Assembly (NCBI RefSeq): GCF_042433055.1
Contig: NZ_JBHLWB010000005.1
Span: 1 to 64,000, forward strand
DNA: 64,000 bases
Source of the DNA: Gallibacterium trehalosifermentans
GTDB taxonomy: Bacteria; Pseudomonadota; Gammaproteobacteria; Enterobacterales; Pasteurellaceae
Reading direction: 5' to 3'
Below, in pieces: positions 44,897-54,517 of the stretch. The notes under the pieces were generated by a model. That model saw only the letters and a list, made by a program, of their open reading frames with translations. It had not been told where the DNA came from and searched no databases. Positions within the stretch are counted from its first letter, which is position 1. Each line of letters begins with the position of its first letter. The position numbers were made by a program, and so were the translations under genes.

Positions 44897-45250
44897 TTAT
44901 TGGCATGCAGCCGTAATCACAATTTCAACTTTCCAATCTGGATTAGCCAGTTTAGCTTCAACAGTTGCACGAGCGGGCGCTGAACCTGCAATAACCCATT
45001 CGTCCCATGCCTGATTCATTGCTGCATAATCTTGCATATCTGCTAGGAAAATTTCCGCACGTAAAATACGCGATTTATCAGATTGGCTTTGCGCTAATAA
45101 ATTATCAATGAGTTGTAAAACTTGTTTTGTTTGCCCATAGGCATCTAATGAAGTATCTTCTGGAACTTGCCCAGCTAAGTAAATGATACCACTATGAATC
45201 GTGGCTTCCGATAGGCGATCGCCTGCATCAATCCGTTTAATTTCGCGCAT
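44897..45250 (-). CDS. RidA/YjgF-family protein (YoaB-like)
   Basis: 117 residues. YjgF/Rid domain with IYLAGQVPEDT, ARATVEAKLANPDWKVEI carrying the family arginine and a short C-terminus. RidA proteins hydrolyse reactive enamine/imine intermediates; the YoaB-like subgroup is less well characterised. GGAG precedes the ATG. It stands alone between marC and the divergent YwiC-like gene. Confidence 0.85.
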   Translation of the reverse strand: MREIKRIDAGDRLSEATIHSGIIYLAGQVPEDTSLDAYGQTKQVLQLIDNLLAQSQSDKSRILRAEIFLADMQDYAAMNQAWDEWVIAGSAPARATVEAKLANPDWKVEIVITAACQ

Positions 45251-45330
45251 AAAGCACTCCTTAAAAGTTATATCTCATTAGCGAGATTCAAGTTAAAATT
45301 GTTTGCTATTATCAACTGTTAGGTCGAAAA

Positions 45331-46053
45331 ATGAAACTATTAATTTCTAATCAACATGGGGCGATTGTGATGGCATTATTGCCTTTTTGTTATGGGGTAT
45401 TACTATCAACACCGATCGTATTACATTTGAGTTTACTTTTGGCGTGGTTTTCGTTGTATTTAATGACTTATCCGTTTTTAGCTTTATTTAAAGGGCGTAA
45501 TTTAGCAATGTATTGGCGTTGGACATTGGTTTACGGAGGGATAAGTTTATTATTTGCGTTACCTGCAATTTGGTATAACCCGACTATTCTCTATTTTTTA
45601 GTCGCCATGTTGCCATTTGTCCTTATCAATATTTATTACTCCAAAACAAAAAATGAGCGTGCGTTTCTCAATGATTTTGCTGCGATTATTATTTTTGCGC
45701 TCGCAGGTATGTGTGCTTATTATTTCCCGCAATCGCAATGGGATTACCATATAATTGAAGTTGCCTTGTATCCAAGTCTCTTTTTTATCGGCACAACGCT
45801 CTATGTTAAAAGTGCCATGCGTGAGCGCAAGAATCCTAAATACTATTATGTGTCTTGTATTTTTCATTTTCTTTGCGTGTTATTCCCCTTAGGGCTATCA
45901 AATATTTTATTGAGTATTGCTTTTTTGCTACCGTTGATAAGAGCAGTAGTGTTACCACAGCAGAAATTATCAGTGAAACAGATTGGTTTAATCGAGTTTG
46001 CTGTTTCATTCTATTTTTTAGTAATGTTGTATTGTGCAACAGGAATGAACTGA
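45331..46053 (+). CDS. YwiC-like membrane protein
   Basis: 240 residues with six to eight hydrophobic segments. The N-terminal NQHGAIVMALLPF matches the NQHGAW motif of the YwiC family. Other features are WRWTLVYGG and YSKTKNERAFLNDF. The family is uncharacterised; in Bacillus ywiC lies by nitrate-respiration genes. No functional partner is adjacent here; parE follows. Confidence 0.7.
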   Translation: MKLLISNQHGAIVMALLPFCYGVLLSTPIVLHLSLLLAWFSLYLMTYPFLALFKGRNLAMYWRWTLVYGGISLLFALPAIWYNPTILYFLVAMLPFVLINIYYSKTKNERAFLNDFAAIIIFALAGMCAYYFPQSQWDYHIIEVALYPSLFFIGTTLYVKSAMRERKNPKYYYVSCIFHFLCVLFPLGLSNILLSIAFLLPLIRAVVLPQQKLSVKQIGLIEFAVSFYFLVMLYCATGMN

Positions 46054-46133
46054 TTTGGCTTTTTGCCTATCTTTGTTCACTAACAAAAAAATGCTAGAAT
46101 CTAGCCCTTTGTGATTTAAAGTAGCTTAGAACA

Positions 46134-48044
46134 ATGAGTCAAGAGATTTATAACGCTAACGATATTACCGTTCTAAAAGATCTCGAGCCAGTACAGTTGC
46201 GCCCGGGAATGTATACAGACACCGCTAGACCAAACCATTTAGGTCAAGAAGTCATTGATAATAGTGTAGATGAGGCTTTAGCTGGGCACGCAAGCAAAAT
46301 AGAGGTTATTCTCTATCCTGATCAATCCTTAGAAGTTATTGATAATGGGCGTGGTATGCCTGTTGATATTCACCCTGTGGAAAACATCTCGGGGGTAGAG
46401 CTCATCTTAACGAAACTGCACGCAGGTGGGAAATTTTCTAATAAAAATTATCAGTTTTCTGGTGGGTTGCACGGTGTAGGAATTTCAGTAGTAAACGCGC
46501 TGTCTGCACGCGTTGATGTAACTGTTAAGCGTAATGGAGAGGTTTATCATATCGCGTTTGCCGATGGTAAAAAAATTGAAGATCTAACTGTTATTGGTAG
46601 CTGTGGTAGAAGAACCACTGGTACAACCGTGAAGTTTTTACCTAATCCTAAATATTTTGATTCAGCAAAATTTTCTGCCTCCCGTTTGCGTCATTTATTG
46701 CGAGCTAAAGCCGTTCTCTGTCCTGGTTTAGAAATCAAATTTGTTGATAAAGTTAATCAAACCGAAGATATCTGGTGTTACCAAGATGGCTTATCAGATT
46801 ATTTATTGGAAGCGATTGATGGTGTAGAAACTGTTCCAGAAAAACCATTTATTGGTGAATTTAAAGCCTCCACTGAAGCGGTAAGTTGGGCATTATTTTG
46901 GTTACCTGAGGGAGGGAATATTGTTGGTGAAAGTTATGTCAATTTAATCCCAACGTCATTGGGTGGAACACACGTGAATGGATTGCGTCAAGGTTTATTA
47001 GACGCGATGCGAGAGTTTTGTGAATTCCGCAATTTATTACCTCGAGGTGTGAAACTAACTGCCGATGACCTTTGGGAGCGTTGTGCTTATATCCTTTCAT
47101 TAAAAATGCAAGATCCACAATTTGCAGGGCAAACCAAAGAACGTTTATCTTCACGACAAAGTGCGGTGTTTGTGAGTGGTGTTGTCAAAGATAGTTTTAG
47201 CCTTTGGTTAAACCAAAATGTGCAACAAGCTGAACAATTAGCCGAAATGGCGATTGCCTCTGCACAACGTCGTTTACGCAGTGCCAAAAAAGTGGTGCGT
47301 AAAAAATTAGTTAGTGGTCCCGCACTTCCGGGCAAATTAGCCGATTGTACCCAACAAGATCTCTCACGCACAGAATTGTTCTTGGTGGAGGGGGATTCTG
47401 CTGGTGGCTCAGCAAAACAAGCACGAGATCGAGAATATCAAGCGATTTTGCCATTGCGCGGTAAGATTTTAAATACTTGGGAAGTGGCGGCTGATCAAGT
47501 GTTGGGTTCGCAAGAGATTCACGATATTGCCGTGGCATTAGGGATTGATCCTGATTCAGATGACCTTTCACAATTACGTTATGGTAAGGTGTGTATTCTT
47601 GCAGATGCGGACTCAGACGGCTTGCATATTGCGACATTATTGTGTGCATTATTTTTACGTCATTTCCCGAAATTGGTGGAAGAGGGACACGTTTATGTGG
47701 CAATGCCACCACTTTATCGTATTGATTTAGGCAAAGAAGTTTATTATGCCCTTGATGAGGGAGAAAAAGAGGCGATTTTAGAACGCTTACAAAGTAAACG
47801 CGGTAAAGCTAATGTACAACGTTTCAAAGGGCTAGGGGAAATGAACCCATTACAATTACGTGAAACAACAATGGATCCGAATACTCGCCGTTTGGTACAA
47901 CTGGTCTATCAACCCACTGCTGTAGAGGGAGAGCAACAAGATCACACCTTTGAAATTTTAGATATGTTATTAGCGAAAAAACGAGCAGATGATCGTAAAA
48001 ATTGGTTACAAGAAAAAGGTGATCATGCTCAACTGAGTGTATAG
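46134..48044 (+). CDS. parE: DNA topoisomerase IV subunit B
   Basis: 636 residues. GHKL ATPase: EVIDNSVDEALAGHA, VIDNGRGMPVDIHP, GLHGVGISVVNALS. Transducer domain, then TOPRIM with LFLVEGDSAGGSAKQARD and ILADADSDGLHI. With ParC it decatenates daughter chromosomes. parC follows by 23 bases, in one operon. The end contains PLRGKILN and FKGLGEMNPLQL. Confidence 0.96.
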   Translation: MSQEIYNANDITVLKDLEPVQLRPGMYTDTARPNHLGQEVIDNSVDEALAGHASKIEVILYPDQSLEVIDNGRGMPVDIHPVENISGVELILTKLHAGGKFSNKNYQFSGGLHGVGISVVNALSARVDVTVKRNGEVYHIAFADGKKIEDLTVIGSCGRRTTGTTVKFLPNPKYFDSAKFSASRLRHLLRAKAVLCPGLEIKFVDKVNQTEDIWCYQDGLSDYLLEAIDGVETVPEKPFIGEFKASTEAVSWALFWLPEGGNIVGESYVNLIPTSLGGTHVNGLRQGLLDAMREFCEFRNLLPRGVKLTADDLWERCAYILSLKMQDPQFAGQTKERLSSRQSAVFVSGVVKDSFSLWLNQNVQQAEQLAEMAIASAQRRLRSAKKVVRKKLVSGPALPGKLADCTQQDLSRTELFLVEGDSAGGSAKQARDREYQAILPLRGKILNTWEVAADQVLGSQEIHDIAVALGIDPDSDDLSQLRYGKVCILADADSDGLHIATLLCALFLRHFPKLVEEGHVYVAMPPLYRIDLGKEVYYALDEGEKEAILERLQSKRGKANVQRFKGLGEMNPLQLRETTMDPNTRRLVQLVYQPTAVEGEQQDHTFEILDMLLAKKRADDRKNWLQEKGDHAQLSV

Positions 48045-48067
48045 AGTCGAATAATAGAGAGAAAATA

Positions 48068-50362
48068 ATGACCACAATTAATTATGAAGGGGTTGAGCAG
48101 ATGCCAATCGGGCATTTTACGGAGAATGCTTACCTCAATTATTCAATGTATGTGATTATGGATCGTGCTTTGCCATTTATTGGTGATGGCTTAAAACCTG
48201 TACAGCGCCGTATTATTTATGCGATGTCAGAATTAGGATTGAATGCAACAGCGAAATATAAAAAATCTGCACGTACGGTTGGTGATGTATTGGGTAAATT
48301 TCACCCACATGGTGATACCGCTTGTTATGAAGCAATGGTATTGATGGCACAACCTTTTTCTTACCGTTATCCATTAGTTGATGGACAAGGAAACTGGGGC
48401 GCACCAGACGATCCAAAATCCTTTGCGGCAATGCGTTATACCGAATCACGTTTATCGAAAATTTCTGAATTACTATTATCTGAATTGGGGCAAGGAACGG
48501 TGGATTATCAACCAAATTTTGATGGTACGATCGATGAACCGCAATATTTACCTGCACGTTTGCCTCATATTTTACTTAATGGAACAACGGGGATTGCCGT
48601 AGGAATGGCAACAGATATTCCACCGCATAATATTAATGAAATTGCGAAGGCATTGATTCTGTTATTAGATAAACCTGACGCAACGATTCATGAGCTGTTA
48701 AATATTGTCAAAGCCCCTGATTTTCCAACGGAAGCAGAAATTATTTCCCCAGCAGATGATTTGAAAAAAATCTATACCCAAGGCAAAGGTTCGTTAAAAA
48801 TGCGGGCGGTTTGGAAAAAAGAAGAGGGGGAAATTGTTATTACTGCCATTCCTTATCAAGCCTCTGGGGCGAAAATTATTGAGCAAATTGCCACGCAAAT
48901 GCGTAACAAAAAATTGCCAATGGTAGATGATATCAAAGATGAATCTGATCATGAAAATCCAACTCGGATTGTGATTGTGCCACGTTCTAATCGAGTAAAT
49001 GAAGATGAATTAATGGCACATTTATTTGCTACCACAGATTTAGAGAAAAGCTATCGTGTCAATATGAATATGATTGGCTTAGATCGTAAACCAGCTGTGA
49101 AAGATCTTTATACGATTTTAACAGAATGGCTCACGTTCCGCCGTCAAACGGTAACTCGCCGCTTGCAATATCGTTTAGACAAGGTGCTAGCTCGTTTACA
49201 TATTTTAGATGGCTTATTAATTGCTTTTTTAAATATTGATGAGGTCATTGAGATAATTCGCCATGAAGACGAACCAAAACAGGTCTTAATGGCACGTTTT
49301 GCCTTATCAGAGGAGCAAGCGGAAGCCATTCTGAATTTACGTTTGCGTCATTTGGCAAAATTAGAAGAAACAGAATTAAAAGCAGAGCAGCAACAATTAG
49401 CTGAAGAGCGGCAACAGTTAGAAAATATTCTTTCTTCTGCTGAGAATTTGAATCAATTAATTAAGCAAGAAATTGAGCAAGATGCGAAAACCTTTGCTAG
49501 CCCTCGCCGTTCAAAAATTGTGGAACGTGAAGAAGCCAAAGCGCTAGCAGAAAGTGCGTTAACGCCAGTAGAGCCTGTTACCGTTATTCTTTCTGAAATG
49601 GGGTGGATACGTTGTGCAAAAGGGCATGATATTGATCCAGTTTCATTGAGTTATAAAGCAGGTGATAAATATTTAGCGCACGTTTATGGACGTTCAAACC
49701 AACCAGTGATTTTCTTTGATAGTACAGGACGTAGCTATAGCTTAGATGCATTATCTCTACCATCTGCTCGTTCCCAAGGTGAACCTATCACAGGAAAATT
49801 AACCTTACCAGCTGGGGCAACGATTGAACAATTACTGATGAGTAAAGCCGATCAGGCTATTTTGCTTGCGTCTGATGCGGGATATGGGTTTGTATGCCAA
49901 GTGGAAGATTTGGTTTCTCGCAATAAAGCAGGGAAAGCAAGTATTTCGTTACCTGAAAATGCGAAAGTATTGCCACCAGTGGTGGTGGAAAATAAAGCCT
50001 CTTTGTTAGTGGCGATAACCACCGCCAATAGAATGTTAGTGTTCCAATTAAGTGAATTACCTGAATTGGCAAAAGGAAAAGGGAACAAAATTATTAATAT
50101 TCCTGCGGCGAAAGCAAAATCCCGAGAAGAGTTATTAGCGAGAGTTTTCTTAATTGATGCGGGTAGCAGTTTGATTTTCCGTGCAGGAAAACGAAAAGTA
50201 ACCTTAACAGCAGAAGAGTTAGAAAACTATCGTGGCGAACGTGGTCGCCGTGGAGCAGCTTTGCCACGAGGTGTGCAATTTAATACAGAAGTAGAGATTG
50301 TTGCTCCTAAAGTGCAACAGTCTGCTATCACAGTAGAGGAGTTCACGTTAACCAGTGAATAA
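48068..50362 (+). CDS. parC: DNA topoisomerase IV subunit A
   Basis: 764 residues. Winged-helix CAP domain with the quinolone-resistance region GKFHPHGDTACYEAMV and catalytic Tyr124 in AMRYTESR. The beta-pinwheel C-terminal domain follows (SKADQAILLASDAGYGF, GNKIINIP). Residue 84 is Thr where the H. influenzae and E. coli (Ser80) proteins normally have Ser; Glu88 is unchanged. Operon with parE. Confidence 0.96.
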   Translation: MTTINYEGVEQMPIGHFTENAYLNYSMYVIMDRALPFIGDGLKPVQRRIIYAMSELGLNATAKYKKSARTVGDVLGKFHPHGDTACYEAMVLMAQPFSYRYPLVDGQGNWGAPDDPKSFAAMRYTESRLSKISELLLSELGQGTVDYQPNFDGTIDEPQYLPARLPHILLNGTTGIAVGMATDIPPHNINEIAKALILLLDKPDATIHELLNIVKAPDFPTEAEIISPADDLKKIYTQGKGSLKMRAVWKKEEGEIVITAIPYQASGAKIIEQIATQMRNKKLPMVDDIKDESDHENPTRIVIVPRSNRVNEDELMAHLFATTDLEKSYRVNMNMIGLDRKPAVKDLYTILTEWLTFRRQTVTRRLQYRLDKVLARLHILDGLLIAFLNIDEVIEIIRHEDEPKQVLMARFALSEEQAEAILNLRLRHLAKLEETELKAEQQQLAEERQQLENILSSAENLNQLIKQEIEQDAKTFASPRRSKIVEREEAKALAESALTPVEPVTVILSEMGWIRCAKGHDIDPVSLSYKAGDKYLAHVYGRSNQPVIFFDSTGRSYSLDALSLPSARSQGEPITGKLTLPAGATIEQLLMSKADQAILLASDAGYGFVCQVEDLVSRNKAGKASISLPENAKVLPPVVVENKASLLVAITTANRMLVFQLSELPELAKGKGNKIINIPAAKAKSREELLARVFLIDAGSSLIFRAGKRKVTLTAEELENYRGERGRRGAALPRGVQFNTEVEIVAPKVQQSAITVEEFTLTSE

Positions 50363-50479
50363 TGAATGAAAATATTTTGCCATTCTGTAGCAGAACAGGT
50401 AAAATGCTCAGCTCTTGTCATAGCTGGATTAGAGATCGGCTATTGATGTATTGTTAACTTAACTTTTTAGGAGTTTATT

Positions 50480-50749
50480 ATGTCTCTAAGTACTGAAGCA
50501 AAAACAAAAATCGTTGCTGAATTTGGTCGTGATGCAAAAGATACTGGTTCATCAGAAGTACAAATTGCATTATTAACTGCACAAATTAACCACTTACAAG
50601 GACACTTTTCAGTGCATAAAAAAGACCATCACGGTCGTCGTGGTTTATTAGGTATGGTTTCACGCCGTCGTAAATTATTAGATTATTTAAGACGTACTAA
50701 TTTAGAAAGCTATTCTAACTTAATTAGCCGTTTAGGTTTACGTCGCTAA
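50480..50749 (+). CDS. rpsO: 30S ribosomal protein S15
   Basis: 89 residues, exactly the family length. GRDAKDTGSSEVQIALLTAQI (in part), HKKDHHGRRGLLGMVSRRRKLLDYL (in part) and C-terminal LISRLGLRR. Binds 16S rRNA helices 20-22 early in 30S assembly. GGAG precedes the ATG. A strong terminator follows; pnp is not directly downstream here. Confidence 0.98.
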   Translation: MSLSTEAKTKIVAEFGRDAKDTGSSEVQIALLTAQINHLQGHFSVHKKDHHGRRGLLGMVSRRRKLLDYLRRTNLESYSNLISRLGLRR

Positions 50750-50768
50750 TTTTTACACTATTCTTAGA

Positions 50769-50805
50769 TAGCCCTAAAGCAAATTTGTTTTAGGGCTATT
50801 TTTTT
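50769..50805 (+). terminator. rpsO terminator
   Basis: TAGCCCTAAA / TTTAGGGCTA with a 10-nt loop, then seven T. Confidence 0.92.
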
Positions 50806-50937
50806 AGTTGAAGAACAAGGTGTTAATTTTGCCTCAAAATAGATATATGAATATGCTTATATAGAAAGGAAAATATACTTTGTACCCATTTTAAGCGTTC
50901 AAAACGGATACGTTATATAAAAAGAAGGATAACTAAA

Positions 50938-51225
50938 TTATTCATCTTTGCTTTTTAATGTATTTAGAGCAATTAAGCCTTTATCACAACTTTTGATTTG
51001 ATATTCAATACTCATTTGTAGAATTTTTTGCTTACTCTCAGAAAGAGTATTTTTGATATTGGCTAATTGAGGGTGAGTGCCTGGTTGTTTTTCTGCTTCA
51101 GCGATTAAGTCATCAGTTTGTTTAAAGAGCTGTTGACATTGAGTAGGAAGATTAGTAGAGGCGGAAAACGTATTAAATGAGAAAAATAAGAGAGTAACAG
51201 CTGCTAAAAAAACGGTTTTAAACAT
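50938..51225 (-). CDS. small secreted protein, DUF5339-like
   Basis: 95 residues from ATG 51225; the frame runs further upstream but the signal peptide starts here (MFKTVFLAAVTLLFFSF, cleaved after TFSA). The mature part is helical with two cysteines (TQCQQLFK and KSCDKGL) and the KQPGTHPQLANIK segment, which I recall from the Haemophilus DUF5339 family. Function unknown. A periplasmic helical-hairpin held by a disulphide is likely. Confidence 0.65.
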   Translation of the reverse strand: MFKTVFLAAVTLLFFSFNTFSASTNLPTQCQQLFKQTDDLIAEAEKQPGTHPQLANIKNTLSESKQKILQMSIEYQIKSCDKGLIALNTLKSKDE

Positions 51226-51480
51226 ATAAAAGCCAACTAGAAAAGTTTGTATTAATTGTTGAAAAAATGGACTGAAAAAATAACAAAAAAAGATCTTTTT
51301 GTCTAGCTGAAACAAAATTTCCGCCTAAAAATGTGTTGAGTAGATGAGAAATTACAAAAAATATTGTTAATAAAATGTTTCAAAATAATGAAATTTGATT
51401 TTCATCAAATAGGCATAGAACTTTTAAATTTATTTTTTTGATTTTAATAGCTATTTTGTGATCAATTTAAAATTTTTAAG
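51226..51480. promoter_or_regulatory. AT-rich intergenic region with a perfect FNR box (51395-51408)
   Basis: TTGAT-TTTC-ATCAA at 51395-51408 is a perfect match to the FNR consensus TTGAT-N4-ATCAA. It lies about 290 bases upstream of the cydA ATG, so either the cydA transcript has a long leader or the site controls from a distance. In E. coli, FNR and ArcA both act on cydAB. Otherwise the stretch is AT-rich with no gene. Confidence 0.75.
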
Positions 51481-51692
51481 GTTCCATATACCTCCTTTTT
51501 AGGAGTAAAATAAAAGATGTATTGAACGGTTAGAGTTATCCTTTATTTCTGATGAGAAATAAATCATATCTTTGTCTGAGTTTGATATCAAAAAGCTAAT
51601 TAATTTTTGAAATTAATTGATAGCTATGTGGGGTGATTACAAATTTGTAATCTTTATTTGGAACTTGTATTAGGTACAAGAGGTTAATTGAG
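51481..51692 (+). promoter_or_regulatory. hairpin-rich cydA leader
   Basis: Five inverted repeats in about 200 bases: CTCCT/AGGAG (51492-51505), TTTATTTCT/AGAAATAAA with a GATG loop (51542-51563), ATTAATTT/AAATTAAT inside AGCTA/TAGCT (51594-51625), the 18-base palindrome GATTACAAATTTGTAATC (51635-51652), and CTTGTA/TACAAG (51664-51680) that touches the AGAGG ribosome site. This suggests a structured 5' leader with possible translational or stability control; no known riboswitch recognised. Confidence 0.5.
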
Positions 51693-53243
51693 ATGTTAGA
51701 CGTCGTTGAACTCTCGAGATTGCAGTTTGCATTAACTGCTTTATACCACTTTATTTTCGTACCGCTTACATTAGGTCTTTCATTTATTCTTGTAATAATG
51801 GAAACCATTTATGTAACGACGGGGAAAGAGGTATATAAAGATATGACTAAGTTCTGGGGTAAGTTATTTGGTATTAACTTTGCTCTAGGGGTAACCACAG
51901 GAATTACAATGGAATTCCAATTTGGTACTAACTGGTCTTATTATTCACACTATGTAGGTGATATTTTCGGAGCTCCATTAGCTATCGAAGCGTTGCTTGC
52001 ATTCTTCTTAGAATCTACATTTGTTGGTTTATTCTTCTTTGGTTGGGATCGACTCACAAAAGCAAAACACTTGTTAACAACTTACTGTGTTGCTTTCGGT
52101 TCAAATCTTTCTGCAATGTGGATTCTCGTGGCTAATGGTTGGATGCAAGATCCACGAGGTGCAGAGTTTAATTTTGAAACCATGCGAATGGAAATGACAA
52201 GTTTCCTTGACCTTTGGTTAAACCCTGCAGCACAAACTAAATTCTTACATACTTTATCTGCTGGCTATGTTTGCGGAGCGGTATTTGTATTAGGTGTTAG
52301 TTCATACTATCTCTTAAAAGGACGTGATTTAGGATTTGCTAAACGTTCATTCTCAGTGGGTGCGACTTTTGGTTTCATTGCAGTTTTATCTGTGTTAATT
52401 ATGGGAGATGAATCTGGTTATGAAATTGGTCAAGCTCAGCCAACAAAATTAGCGGCAATGGAAGGAGAGTGGGACACTGAGCCTGCACCTGCAGCTTGGA
52501 ATATTGCGATTGTGCCAAATTCAAAAGAGGGGCGTAATGAATTTGCATTACAAATTCCTTATGCAGCAGGTATTATTGCAACTCGTTCATTAGATAAAGA
52601 AATTACTGGTTTAAATGAATTGCGTATTCAAAATGAAGAGCGAGTGCGTAATGGTATGACCGCATATGGTTTACTAGAAAAACTCCGTTCAGGTCAGAAA
52701 GATCCTGATACGATTGCCCAATTTAAAGCAGTAGAAAAAGATCTTGGTTATGGTTTATTGCTTAAACGTTATACCGACAATGTTGTTGATGCAACTGAGG
52801 CTCAAATAAAACAGGCTGCTGCGGATACCATTCCTGATGTAGGTCCTACATTCTGGTCATTCCGTATTATGATGTTAGCAGGAGGCTTATTGCTGATTCT
52901 TCTTGTTTGGGCAATGATTGCTAATGTAAGAAAAACAGTGGGATCAAATAAATTCTTACTTAAAGCATTACTGTATGGTATTCCTCTTCCATGGGTTGGG
53001 ATCGAAGCTGGCTGGTTCTTAGCTGAATACGGAAGACAACCGTGGGCAATTTATGAAGTGTTACCTGTAGGCGTTGCAAATTCTGCGTTAACAACAGGAG
53101 ATCTTTGGTTCTCCATTGGGTTAATCTGCTTACTCTATACCATTTTCTTAATTGCTGAAATGTATCTCATGTTTAAATATAGCCGCCTTGGCCCAAGTTC
53201 ATTAAAAACTGGCCGTTACTATTTTGAACAATCAACTAAATAA
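51693..53243 (+). CDS. cydA: cytochrome bd oxidase subunit I
   Basis: 516 residues. Nine or so membrane helices; haem ligand His19 in LQFALTALYHFIF, the second His in FLHTLSAGYVCG (about 186) and a long Q-loop for quinol (around 240-340). It oxidises ubiquinol/menaquinol and reduces O2 with high affinity at the inner membrane. First gene of cydABX-ybgE. It is preceded by an unusually structured leader and an FNR box. ATG context: AGAGG-8-ATG. Confidence 0.97.
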   Translation: MLDVVELSRLQFALTALYHFIFVPLTLGLSFILVIMETIYVTTGKEVYKDMTKFWGKLFGINFALGVTTGITMEFQFGTNWSYYSHYVGDIFGAPLAIEALLAFFLESTFVGLFFFGWDRLTKAKHLLTTYCVAFGSNLSAMWILVANGWMQDPRGAEFNFETMRMEMTSFLDLWLNPAAQTKFLHTLSAGYVCGAVFVLGVSSYYLLKGRDLGFAKRSFSVGATFGFIAVLSVLIMGDESGYEIGQAQPTKLAAMEGEWDTEPAPAAWNIAIVPNSKEGRNEFALQIPYAAGIIATRSLDKEITGLNELRIQNEERVRNGMTAYGLLEKLRSGQKDPDTIAQFKAVEKDLGYGLLLKRYTDNVVDATEAQIKQAAADTIPDVGPTFWSFRIMMLAGGLLLILLVWAMIANVRKTVGSNKFLLKALLYGIPLPWVGIEAGWFLAEYGRQPWAIYEVLPVGVANSALTTGDLWFSIGLICLLYTIFLIAEMYLMFKYSRLGPSSLKTGRYYFEQSTK

Positions 53244-53261
53244 TAAGCAGGAGCCTAAATC

Positions 53262-54398
53262 ATGATTGATTATGAATTTCTACGATTTGTGTGGTGGATC
53301 CTCTTAGGTGTGTTGCTTATTGGATTTGCAGTTACTGATGGATTTGACATGGGCGTATTAACACTTCTACCTTTCGCAGGTAAACGAGAAGTGGAAAAAC
53401 GCATTATGATTAACTCTATTGCGCCTCACTGGGACGGTAACCAAGTTTGGTTATTAACTGCGGGTGGTGCAATGTTTGCTGCATTCCCGCTTATTTATGC
53501 GACATCATTCTCAGGTTTTTATATTGCTATGATTTTAGTTTTAGCAGCGTTATTCTTCCGTCCAGTAGGTTTGGAATATCGTGCGAAAATTAATAATCCA
53601 ACTTGGCGTAAAGCTTGGGATTGGGGATTATTTGTAGGTGGATTTGTCCCTTCACTTGTATTCGGTGTAGCATTTGGTAATTTATTACAAGGTGTGCCTT
53701 TTGAATTTACTTCAATCGTTCAAGTAAAATATACTGGTACTTTCTTTGAATTATTAAATCCATTTGCCCTTCTCTGTGGTGTGTTAAGTTTAGCTATGTT
53801 GACTACACAAGGTGCAGCGTGGTTACAAATGAAAACGACTGCAGATTTACGTAATCGTGCACGTGTAATTTCTCAAGTTGGTGCGATAGTAACTTTAGTA
53901 ACTTTCGTATTAGCGGGTGTTTGGTTGCTTTTCAAAGATGGTTTTGTCGTAACGAGTGTTGTTGATCACAATGCACCAACTTCGCCATTTGGTAAAGAAG
54001 TAGCGGTACAAACAGGTGCCTGGTTCAATAACTATAAAGAAATGCCAATACTTTGGGTTTTACCAGTATTAGCTGTCGTTTCTGCGTTATTAAATATTGT
54101 ATTTTCTAAAGCTGATCGTTCTGGATTTGCCTTCTTCTTTTCATCATTGACAATGGCAGGCATTATTTTAACTTGTGGCGTTTCAATGTTCCCATTCTTA
54201 ATGCCATCAATTACACACCCAGAAATGAGCTTATTAGTGTGGGATTCAAGTTCAAGTAAATTAACGTTAACATTAATGTTAGGTTTTGCACTTGTATTTG
54301 TTGTGATCTTATTAAGCTACACTATTTGGTCATACATCAAGATGTTTGGTCGTATCGATGAAAGCTTTATCGAAAATAACAAACACTCATTATACTAA
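53262..54398 (+). CDS. cydB: cytochrome bd oxidase subunit II
   Basis: 378 residues with eight or nine membrane helices. Typical features: DYEFLRFVWWILLGVLLIGF (in part), TDGFDMGV with the conserved Asp, and WDGNQVWLLTAGGAMFAAFP (in part). Forms the heterodimer with CydA. It follows cydA by 18 bases and shares its promoter. Confidence 0.97.
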   Translation: MIDYEFLRFVWWILLGVLLIGFAVTDGFDMGVLTLLPFAGKREVEKRIMINSIAPHWDGNQVWLLTAGGAMFAAFPLIYATSFSGFYIAMILVLAALFFRPVGLEYRAKINNPTWRKAWDWGLFVGGFVPSLVFGVAFGNLLQGVPFEFTSIVQVKYTGTFFELLNPFALLCGVLSLAMLTTQGAAWLQMKTTADLRNRARVISQVGAIVTLVTFVLAGVWLLFKDGFVVTSVVDHNAPTSPFGKEVAVQTGAWFNNYKEMPILWVLPVLAVVSALLNIVFSKADRSGFAFFFSSLTMAGIILTCGVSMFPFLMPSITHPEMSLLVWDSSSSKLTLTLMLGFALVFVVILLSYTIWSYIKMFGRIDESFIENNKHSLY

Positions 54399-54409
54399 GG
54401 AGAAAAAAT

Positions 54410-54508
54410 ATGTTTTATGTAACTTGGGTTTTGGGCGTATTGTTAGCAGTTTGTCTTACTGCAATTATTAATATCAGTATTGAAAAAACTGGAAAATTTG
54501 ATGAGTAA
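54410..54508 (+). CDS. cydX: cytochrome bd accessory subunit CydX
   Basis: 32 residues, too short for most gene finders. MFYVTWVLGVLLAVCLTAII is the hydrophobic helix; the tail is NISIEKTGKFDE. E. coli CydX is 37 residues with the same MWYFAWILG-type start. It stabilises the haem-containing oxidase. AAGGAG seven bases before the ATG; cydB ends 11 bases upstream. Confidence 0.93.
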   Translation: MFYVTWVLGVLLAVCLTAIINISIEKTGKFDE

Positions 54509-54517
54509 TCAAGCAAT

